Assembly (NCBI RefSeq): GCF_024362695.1
Contig: NC_065415.1
Coordinates: forward strand, 10,457,438-10,521,437
Source: Pectinophora gossypiella
Taxonomy: Eukaryota > Arthropoda > Insecta > Lepidoptera > Gelechiidae
Direction: 5' to 3'
DNA: 64,000 bases
The notes beneath the pieces were generated by a model. It did not search any database. It had not been told where the DNA came from and saw only the letters and a list, made by a program, of their open reading frames with translations. The position numbers were made by a program, and so were the translations under genes. Below are positions 55,373 to 64,000 of this stretch, piece after piece. Every line of letters begins with the position of its first letter. Position 1 is the first letter of the stretch.

Positions 55373-58300
55373 TAATAATGACAGATAACTCAAGTTACAT
55401 TGTATTTCTTCTAAATTGTGTAAAGGTCGTAATTTTACAAGGAAAAGTACTTGTCGTTATAAAATATATCAAATGGGGCTAAAAATAAAATGTCAAAGGT
55501 TATTTTTTATACGCCCATTCACATTAAGCTTTCACCTTCTACTGAAAGTAAGATACGTTTTTAAAACGTATTTCTTATTCAGCGTCATTCATTTCAATTA
55601 AACTTTAGTTTCCAGTCCAGAAACCGCGCACCAATACACAATCTATTCATGGTTATAAGAATAAATCCAAAAAGAAGTACTCCTCTTTTCGGTTCATAAA
55701 ATAGACAATAGAACAAACAATAACGGGGAAAATTTGCATTCACTGCTGGCATTTTTCTACCATCTTCCGGCGGAGACGACGCAGCAGGCAAGCTTCATTA
55801 AACGCCAAATTATCAACACACTTGAACCCGAACCTTCAAGCAAAAACAACCTCTACCACCCACGTTTTACCTCTACCAAAAACTGAAAAAACCCAGACGC
55901 AAGCACGGTACGTTTTACCATGCGACCGTTCGGAATGCAAGCTATTGCTACTAAAAATTCGTCGGATCATAATTCACGCGATTCCAAAAGCTGATCGCGC
56001 GCTCTCTCGAAGATCCTTTACAATTTCAACTCTATTCACTTTGAGATAAAATTCTGTTCCTAAAAGATGAGTGGAAAGGAAAATTATTTTCCACACTTGA
56101 AGTAAAGAATGCACCCTCCGGTTTAACTTTCCTTCCGTGCGTTTAATTGTTATGATTTTAAATTGTGAAATGGGGTGCATTTTTAAAGCACAGAGCTTTT
56201 TAAATAAGTTTTGTTCTGTTTTTCATTTATTCTATCCTTATTTTGTTTCGGATTTTACCGAAACAAAACTCTTCCAATAAAAATGCAGATGTTCTATCGA
56301 CATGTTGTGTGAACTAATTGCATGTTGGTTTTATTGGGAGCTCCATTCGTGGATTGTATTTGTTTTTGAATTAAACATGGAAAGGTCAATATTTTCACAT
56401 AAATTAGGAATTATTGTGTATTACTGGTAGGTAGTCAACGAGGCGTAAAATTATAAAAATATGTTCTTTTGGCGTCTTATTTATGTAATATTTCGTAGGT
56501 ATGTTGATACATACAATAAATTATAATTTCTAAAATATTTTCGAGCCGCTTTTATGAATACTTCCCAAATCCAGTGCGAGCGTGTATGAAAAAACAACAG
56601 TGATAGATAGTGATATTTTCCAAACAGAGCTAAGCCAGAGTATTTATCTCGTCACGTTATTCCAAACGAATAAGCTAGCGAACACAGTACAAAGGGTGAA
56701 AAAACGGCATATCAACTTCAGTAAAACCGACATCGTTGAACACAACTACGCTTGGTGTCTCTGCCTGCGGGCACGGTTCCCTTTCAAATTTTCCCCTCCC
56801 AATTTTACTTTTTCACCTTTTCGCCCATAATACAATATTCATTGAAAGCTTGTCTGGTGGATTTTGAACACAAGAGAAATATCGACGAGCGCAAATAGTG
56901 TTACAGTGACACATTTTGACAAATTGAAAGTGTGATCGAGAGCCCTCCCATTGTTTCCTACATTTTTATTGTTATAACTCGATTTCAATGTTTGAACTAT
57001 GTTCGTTAGTGTGTTTGACTTGTGATTTATGTATCTTGCGTGGGGCGCGTCGCGAATCAATTGCGTGGGTGGCTAAAACTCCGATAGGCTGCAATAATTC
57101 TGCAACGTGTAATGAAGTGCAATTTTGTAACCAAAACATACGAATACAATGGCATGAAATCGCTCATAGAAATCTCGTATCGTATCTCATCGAACTCCTC
57201 ATTAATAATGCCGCACCATCGACATAATTTAGCACAGGCATCTGTATGACAACAATGTACTTAGAATAAGTACTACGGTTTCGAATTTTTGTTCTGATTT
57301 TAGATCGACATTTTTAATCTGGAGCCGTTTCGGTGCCAACACATGAGCTTAAGGTGAAACAACTACTTCGTTTCTATCACCTGAGCGTAAGCCTTACGCC
57401 GTAAGGTAACAAATTTATTGACTGTTCATTGCCATTCTGTTATATAGTTCTTGTAGCAACGAAACGGGCAAGCCCCATATTTTGCCTAAAGTGCAGAGTT
57501 TGTGCTCTTAGTGTTTGTATAGTTAGGGCGCGTGGAGTCAGAAGCTTGGCTCTACATAAGGTCTGTTAATTTGTTGACATTTCGATCGACATGATCTCGT
57601 CTCGGCATAATTTTACATGAAAATATTTTTGATGGGATTAATTTATTCGGAATACTTGCTTTAATTAGAATAATTTATAGGCATAATTAAAAAACATATT
57701 TATTAATAAATCTCTCAAAATAATAAACCCATTAGTCCTGTTTCATGATTAATATCTGAAAATGGTGTACTTATGAACGAGCAAAAAGCAGTGAAGGATG
57801 TAAAAGGATTAAAATATACAGAGCGGCGAGAAACGCGTCCTTTCTAAATTAAAAAAGGGGACGTTTCAGCCACGTAAATCAAAGGCGAGCAAACGCTCTA
57901 ATTACTCAAAAATCACATTTACAAGCTGGTACAAAACTGGGGACAGGTAACGCTCATTAGGGTCCGACATGGGGAATACCGCAAAGCAAACTGTAAAAGC
58001 CAACTCCATCGGAGTTATTAAAATACGCATTAAATTCGCATTTGAAGAAAATGTGTCTACGCAGTTAATATTAACTAACAATAGTTAATATTGGTCGAAG
58101 ACAAATAATAATATGTAGACAATAATAATATCTAGTTCAATACAATTATGGCTATTTTAATTCAATCAGATAGATAAAGTCTTGCTTGCAATAGCTTCAC
58201 CGCGCGGTATGTGTTAGACCTCTGTCAAAGTGTAAAATCCAGTCCTGTGACATTAATAAGCATAGTGTAATGTATCAGTCGAGAGTAGGCCGATATCTTT

Positions 58301-59019
58301 TTTTTTAAATAACAGTACCTATTTTTTGAGTCTATATTCATAGACTAATGTATTAATGTGTTTTTAATCTATTGAATATAATACAGCAACCTGTCATCAT
58401 TGATCATTGTATAATCAAAATTGGACTCTTTGAGTCTGCATAACAGGAATTTAGATAAGGTGATGTTCTTCAAACAAAAATAAGTGGTACTTACTAAATA
58501 AAACATATTTTAGTGCAACAAGAATGTTTCACCTAAATTAAGAAATAACTAGACATTGTTAAAAATTTAAGCAATCGCATTAATAACCCTAATAAAGACT
58601 ACACGATGGTCCGTTTACACGCGACATTCAAGTTAAAGGCGACAAGTGTACTGATATGCAAATCATTTCGACTAACATTCCCGGGAATTTATGACACTAA
58701 CGGCACATATGCCGTGACATTTGACAATAAAATGCTCCGGAATAAAGAAACAACGTGTTTATGGTGTATATGAAATTACTATCTTATCCGAGGCCATGGT
58801 ATAAAAGAGCGATATTTTGTATATTATTAACATAAGTCATGTTATATTAGCTTTATTAATTTTTATTTTATATCTTCTTGTTTCCGCCCGTGTTTTTGAA
58901 TATGAATCGATTACGGAGAAAGTGCGAGATTTATCGGTTTTCTTGAGTTATAGTGAGACTTTAAATTACATTAAAGTGATGTAGAACTTGCATAGCCAGT
59001 TTTGTTGAGAAAAAAAATG
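55373..59019. other. 3.6 kb without a recognisable gene
   Basis: Frames up to 82 codons (55822-57227, both strands) show no domain. A POU-type octamer within TGATATGCAAATCATTTCG (58652-58670) and TTCCCGGGAA (58678-58687) stand out as possible binding sites. GCGTAAGCCTTACGC (57384-57398) is a small palindrome. Confidence 0.4.
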
Positions 59020-59063
59020 ATTACTACAATATGTATTGTTTTAAGTTTACGCGGTTATTATCA

Positions 59064-59454
59064 TAATTAAAGCACATAATAACGGGTTCTTACCGCGTTT
59101 AAATGGGGATATGAGACTCCCGATATTTCGACACTGTTGCAAGTGCCATGATCACGGGATGACTGATGAGATTGGAGTGGAGTAGGTAGATCCATAATTT
59201 TCTACGGGCAGACATATCTGTCTACCCTCTTTCTCTGCCGCTTGTTTATGTTTTTGATACCGGAATGTTCGGAACCATCTGAACTGAAGAGGGTAGACAG
59301 ATATGTCTGCCCGTAGAAAATTATGGATCTACCTACTCCACTCCAATCTCATCAGTCATCCCGTGATCATGGCACTTGCAACAGTGTCGAAATATCGGGA
59401 GTCTCATATCCCCATTTAAACGCGGTAAGAACCCGTTATTATGTGCTTTAATTA
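59064..59454. mobile_element. Foldback element with near-perfect 167-bp inverted arms
   Basis: Left arm 59064-59231 and right arm 59288-59454 are inverted copies in which I see no mismatch, around a 56-bp centre containing CTCTGCCGCTTGTTTATG. The arms include CCCGATATTTCGACACTGTT-GCAAGTGCCATGATCACGGG, which I recall from lepidopteran foldback repeats. ATTACTACAATATGT occurs at 59020-59034 and again at 59451-59465, a possible 15-bp target duplication; the left copy then lies 29 bp outside the palindrome. It encodes no protein. A transcript would form a long hairpin. Confidence 0.85.
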
Positions 59455-59744
59455 CTACAATATGTGTCTATAACATCGTACACGTTTCACTATTTAAGGT
59501 ATAACTTAGTAGCTTTGCATCATTCATCAGCGATACGAAGCATACTCAACTAATTTTCAAAATTATGTCGGAGTGTAAATTGGGGATCGACCCTAGAACT
59601 TTATACTTAGAGTAGATACTTAATTGAATTAGTTAATACATTACAGACGATGAATCAAGTTCTTATCTCAATATAATCAGTGGAGAAATAATAAAATGAT
59701 ACACACATATATACGAAGTAACACGTGTTTATGGAATACGATCT

Positions 59745-59985
59745 TCGTGCGTCACCCAACAGGGTCCACATAATATCAGCGTCGTGGTTCACGCCGCGAC
59801 TTGTGCTGAGTGAGGCCCTTTTATTTCAGGACGTTCACCACCACCTTATGATCACCTTATGATAATTTCGACGAATTACCGTCTTGCTTTTCTTGTCATT
59901 AATTGTTTAGTGGAAATTTGATATGATTTTGTTGTCTTTTTTTGTGTGTGGCGCCCTTTGTTAATAAACTATTTCTATTCTCTAC
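59745..59985 (+). mobile_element. Possible LINE 3' UTR, diverged
   Basis: GTGCGTCACCCAACAGGGTC, CGTCGTGGTTCACGCCGCGA and GTGCTGAGTGAGGCCC, then TGGCGCCCTTTGTTAATAAA-CTATTT, look like a retroelement 3' UTR with a polyadenylation signal. No second copy exists in the window, so this rests on recall. Confidence 0.4.
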
Positions 59986-60513
59986 TATACGTAGATTTAC
60001 AACATCAAGGAAGAAGATAGGACTCTATAGGACCATAAAATAGATTCTCATGTAGCAAAACTAATATCCAGTGTCACACAAATAAACAATATCTAATCTC
60101 AAAAAGATAAGAGATAGCTGGGAAAGCACTGCAACAAAATAGATCGTTACCAATAAGATAGAGTGACTGTTGTGCCTCGTATTCATGTACTAACTACTTG
60201 CCTTCTTATTATATCACTACTAGTTCTTAACTGGTTCATAAAAAAAAAATGCTCTATTATGGAGATTTCAGACTTTCACTTTTTCGAAATAATTTTTATC
60301 GATTGTCTATGTCAGTAAGAAGAGAGAGGTGTAAAGGGGGTTGAGTGTCTCAGTAGTGTTTTATTATTGACATCAAGAGCATATTTTCTAGTAGTATTTT
60401 AACCGCACGTTGGCAGTGGTGATCTTTTTGATAAGATATAAAATAAATATATCTTGCGAAGTTTTTATTCTCTCAAACGTAAATATCCTAAAAGTAAAAG
60501 CCTCTATGTAGGT

Positions 60514-60807
60514 CATCATCATCATCAGCCCATTAACGTCCCCACTGCTGGGGCACGGGCCTTCCCTATGGATGGATAGGGAGATCGGGCCTTAAACCAT
60601 CACGCGGGCCCAGTGCGGATTGATGGTTATTAACGACTGCTAATGCAGCCGGGACCAACGGCTTAACGTGCCTTCCGAAGCACGGAGGAGCTCGAAATGA
60701 AAACTTTTTTTTTGTGGTCACCCATCCAATGACCGACCTTTGCGAAAGTCGCTTAACTTCAACAATCGCAGACCGAGCGCGTTAACCGCTGCGCCACCGA
60801 GCTCCTC
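60514..60807 (-). mobile_element. Full-length SINE family C with tRNA/5S-like head, 10-bp duplication
   Basis: CTATGTAGGT at 60504-60513 and 60808-60817 bounds the element. Reading the minus strand: GAGCTCGGTGGCGCAGCGGT (A-box-like, TGGCGCAGCGG), a weak B-box-like CGGTCTGCGATTG, then GAAGTTAAGC, GGTC and GGATGGGTGACC (60714-60763) in the order and spacing of the internal-control part of 5S rRNA. A short A run, the shared SINE core (60649-60685) and the tail with ATCCATAGGGAAGGCCCGTG and GGGCTGATGATGATGATG follow. An 11-bp inverted repeat (GGAGGAGCTCG, 60684-60694 / 60798-60808) encloses the head. RNA polymerase III transcription is inferred. Confidence 0.9.
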
Positions 60808-60817
60808 CTATGTAGGT

Positions 60818-62105
60818 ATTGTTCCATAATTTGCAGGCAAAGCTAATTCACATGAATAACCAAAATCTGCTAGCTGCTAAAAGAAACTTACCTGCATTGC
60901 AGCTTCCGAAATCGGTCGAAACTATAATCGACGCTTTTTCCGTTTTGTGTTTCAAACTTTACCTATATGCAAACGGAGCATAAGAGATGGTCCGACTATA
61001 GATACTGATCGTGACACACCCGGGTTATACACAAAGGGGCATTAGTATTAGCGGCAAATGACTTCGGCGATAAGTCTCAGTATGTCTAACTTGTGTAATG
61101 TTTTGATGCAGATGTATGGTGCATTGTTGGCTAAATCTGTCGTAATCTCTCAAGACGCACTTGGATATTGATAAACCAAAAGTGTATGTATTAACATAAT
61201 GTATACTTATATGTATTATACGCAAAGCAACGACCGAAAATATAATGGAAACTTTTAAGGCTATTTACAGGCGGCCTTGCCAGTTAGCTGCACAGCAGCA
61301 ATTTGAATGCAGTTTTCGACATAAGTAACTAAATCGAAACTGCAAACCGACTGTTAAGTGAAAAGTTACTAAACTACACTTCACACGTAGCTCATAAAAG
61401 TACGTACTTTTTGGTATGCAGTAAAGGTTTCATCTCCGTACTTACTACATAAAGAATCTGTGCAATAAACAAAATATATTTATCCTTGTAAGCAAACGTC
61501 AATCGCAATAATAAATAAACTCTGTCTCAATTTTGCAAAGATAGTCGTACACCTAAACCCTTCGAATTATCTCAGAAATATATATTGTTATTATAGTAAT
61601 ATCTTCTTTTTATTTACAGTGCATTTATCTCTGAATAGAAATTTCATCGATAACATAAAGTATGGGAGTGAGATAAGACATGATATTCAAATTAAATACC
61701 TTTGACATTTCAAGATTACAAACATCACCGATACAGTATTGAAAAGTGGTCGTGAAGGCCAAGAGACGGTATAGTGTGGATACGACATTCTAAACATATA
61801 TCATTTTTTATCCTAGTAATTAGTAATATTATATCTTTTATCAAGTAAGTACCTAACGTAAATTAATCTTCTTTTCTTGCTTGGGCTAACATGTACACGT
61901 ACTATAAACACACGTCTATGATATCTAAGGGTAGGTTAGAAGACTAAAGATTTGGCATGTGTGTTATATATAAAATTATGATGGATTGATAAATCGACAC
62001 ATCACTAATAATCTATGCTGTTTATTATTATACAGTCGGAAATATGAAAATAAATATCTATATTTATCAACAGAATATATTTATCATTTCGAGACAACTA
62101 TAATA
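60818..62105. other. No gene recognised
   Basis: AT-rich, with one 66-codon minus-strand frame (61025-61225). No repeat family was recognised. Confidence 0.45.
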
Positions 62106-62109
62106 TATT

Positions 62110-63060
62110 ACTAGATGTCGCGTGGTTCGCTCGCAGCAAGCTGCTCGCGTGTCTTGTTTTCCCGCCATTTTTTTACCGCGATAGAATTTGACCAAGACTT
62201 GAATAGGTTTCGTGAAATCAAAAAAGTTCTAGGTGCTATAGTTTTGCCAGGCCGTAGAGTGACCCCTGATGCGGAGCAGTTTTCCAAGATGACGTTCTGA
62301 TCACACCCCAATACATCATTTTTACCTCTGAGACATTTTCTGGAAAAGCAAAAATTTCTATGGCGGCCATCTTGTTTTTCGGCCATTTTGATTTTTTTTT
62401 CACTGGCGATAAAATTTGACCAAAACTTTAATAGGCTTCGTGAAAACAAAAAAGTTCCAGGTGCGATAGTTTCGCCAGGCTGTAGGGTGTCTCCCTGATG
62501 CAGAGCAGCTTTTGAAGATCGAAAAGTATTTCCATACTCAACATGACCTTCTGATTACGCTCCCATACATTGTTTTTGCTCCCGAGACATTTTCTGAAAA
62601 AAAAAAAAACGAAATTTTGTATGGCGGCCATCTTGTTTTTCCGCCATTTTGTTTTTTTTCACCCGCGATAAAGTTTGACCAAGATTTAAATAGGTTTTGT
62701 GAAAACAAAAATGTTCTAGGTGCGATAGTTTTGACAGGCCGTAGGGTGTCTCCCTGATGCGGAGCAGTTTTTCAAGATCGAGAAAAATTTCCATAGTCAA
62801 CGGGATGTTCCGATTACAACCCCATACACAGTTTTTACCAACGAGACATTTTCTGGAAAAACAAAATTTTGTATGGCGGCCATCTTGTTTTTCCGCCACT
62901 TTGTTTTTTTTTCACCCACAATAGAATTTGACCAAGATTTAAATAGGTTTTGCGAAAAAAAAATTGATCCAGGTATAATAGTAACGCCAGACTGTAGGGT
63001 GTCTCCCTGATGCGGAGCAGGTTTCCAATTATGTCAGTGAGTCAGTCAGTGGGTTTGTAG
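62110..63060 (+). mobile_element. Element with four tandem units of about 250 bp, family V-like
   Basis: Starts CTAGATGTCGCGTGGTTCGC (62111-62130) and ends near GTCAGTGAGTCAGTCAGTGG. Units begin at about 62150, 62368, 62629 and 62881, each with TCTTGTTTTTC-GCCATTTT, a GATAAA-TTTGACCAA stretch, AATAGG-TT-GTGAAA-CAAAAA, GGTGCGATAGTTT-GCCAGGC-GTAG and TCTCCCTGATGCGGAGCAG. Spacings are about 218, 261 and 252 bp; the last unit is cut short. Frames of 61-114 codons on both strands come from the periodicity and contain no domain. Transposition class unknown. Confidence 0.85.
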
Positions 63061-63184
63061 CTATATATAATATAATATAATTTTCTCATTTATAAATAAA
63101 ACTAGTTATTTGAATTTATTGTTTCTGTTTTAAATAAAATGTTTATACAGCCGCCTATGAAAAACAAATATCAAAAATATTTCG

Positions 63185-63262
63185 GTCTTCTTCTACCGTG
63201 TGGCTTGTGAGGTGGAGTATCAACCTCATCAACCCTGGTGTCAGGGTTACTATTGATAGAAG
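63185..63262 (-). mobile_element. SINE family B tail, 5'-truncated, 11-bp duplication
   Basis: AAAATATTTCG at 63174-63184 and 63263-63273 bounds a 78-bp insert that on the minus strand reads AATAGTAACCCTGACACCAG, GGTTGATGAGGTTGATACTC and the GAAGAAGAC terminus. It has lost its core and head. Confidence 0.87.
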
Positions 63263-63273
63263 AAAATATTTCG

Positions 63274-63929
63274 ATAAACAAAGACCATAATTATTCATAT
63301 TTAGAACTAACAGTGTAATGTCAAAAATCCCAATCATCGAGTTTCCCTAAACTAAAACATCTTTCTTAATGTCGTCAAAAATATAGATATAGAACTTTGC
63401 GTACGAAACATTTTTTGTCATTCACAACACAATAATGATATTGATACCGTCATAATTCGCAGAGAGGTCCACACAAATCTATCGCTCTTCCACATGAGTT
63501 ATCACGGCAATGCACTTACGATCTCGCTGTCTCCGACATTCGTGCTATCTTTATCCAATTTGTTACCCTTATCAAGAATTAAATGCGTTTTAGGGCCTTC
63601 GTCTCTTTTTATTTTTTATTAATTATGACCCACAGAAAACGCCGCCAGGTATACCTCTAAGAAAATCGGACAGGTGATAGCCTTTTTATGATCCCCATTT
63701 ATCGAATGACCATTTGTTACTCAATGAATATTCGACGTTCGACGTTTAGGCTCGTGTTCTAATGAATCGGGTTTGATTAGCTCTTCGCGTACAGACTGTG
63801 TATGACACAATGCCTAAGAGTAATGGTTGTAAGTTGATTAAGACTTAGTATGCGTCCTGCACACTTAGTGCTAATTCTGTATAACAATTTACTAATTATG
63901 TATTGTTACTTCGTTCTGCTGTAATATTA
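63274..63929. other. No gene recognised
   Basis: No frame of note and no repeat family recognised. Confidence 0.4.
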
Positions 63930-63975
63930 TTATCTTCTATTGTTCCACTGCTAGGCAAAGGCCTGCGCTGCATCT
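63930..63975 (-). mobile_element. Possible SINE or LINE tail fragment at the window edge
   Basis: TCTTCTATTGTTCCACTGCT-AGGCAAAGGCCTGCG resembles the CACTGCTGGGCATAGGCCTC motif of families A and R in reverse. It is too short and diverged for assignment. Confidence 0.3.
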
Positions 63976-64000
63976 TTTTACCCTTAAAGATTATTTTATT

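Noticed and set aside
62111..62899. Frames of 61-114 codons on both strands, repeating similar peptide phrases
   Set aside because: They follow the tandem DNA repeat on both strands, with no domain and no start or splice signals.

Overview
This window looks like gene-poor, AT-rich genomic DNA from a moth or butterfly (Lepidoptera). I identify it from its repeats: tRNA-headed SINEs, LINE tails, palindromic MITE-like elements and TAGGTA-rich DNA of types I know from lepidopteran genomes. No database search was possible, so the species is not resolved. No complete protein-coding gene is visible. Open reading frames are short, and the longest (138 codons) is partly a retrotransposon and partly a foldback insert. 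The window is best read as intron and/or intergenic DNA. The only host-gene hints are a possible tiny first coding exon at 765-784 and a CpG- and GAGA-rich possible promoter near 17.6-17.76 kb on the minus strand. Both are weak.

Layout. 0-4 kb: possible exon, an imperfect-palindrome MITE, a short tandem duplication, a SINE nested inside a LINE tail, two SINE tails and a 22-bp inverted repeat. 5-9.4 kb: a 324-bp MITE with TAA duplications, the 3' end of a LINE ORF split by a 433-bp GC-rich foldback element, and two more MITEs. 9.4-16.4 kb: sparse, with short LINE and SINE tails. 16.9-20.8 kb: the most unusual composition, with a CpG-rich stretch, a composite repeat present twice, a G+C minisatellite, TATCGATA palindromes and palindromic MITEs. 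20.8-36.3 kb: very sparse, with a poly(A)-tailed LINE fragment at 27.1 kb and a 52-bp LINE insertion at 32.35 kb. 36.4-37.8 kb: a 1.45-kb element with about 490-bp inverted arms full of TAGTAC motifs. 41.4-53.8 kb: a full-length SINE, more SINE and LINE tails, dispersed duplications and a MITE pair. 54.7-64 kb: two tandem palindromic MITEs, a near-perfect 167-bp inverted repeat at 59.06-59.45 kb, a SINE whose head has a 5S-rRNA-like part, and a 0.95-kb element with internal tandem repeats.

How the parts relate. Three SINE families, called A, B and C here, carry the same core of about 37 bp but have different heads and tails. The tails of A and C share a motif with the 3' end of a LINE found three times in the window, which suggests that this LINE's machinery mobilised them. 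Many insertions keep 8-12-bp target-site duplications, so their borders can be read from the sequence. The palindromic elements form at least seven families. They are probably non-autonomous, because no transposase coding was seen.
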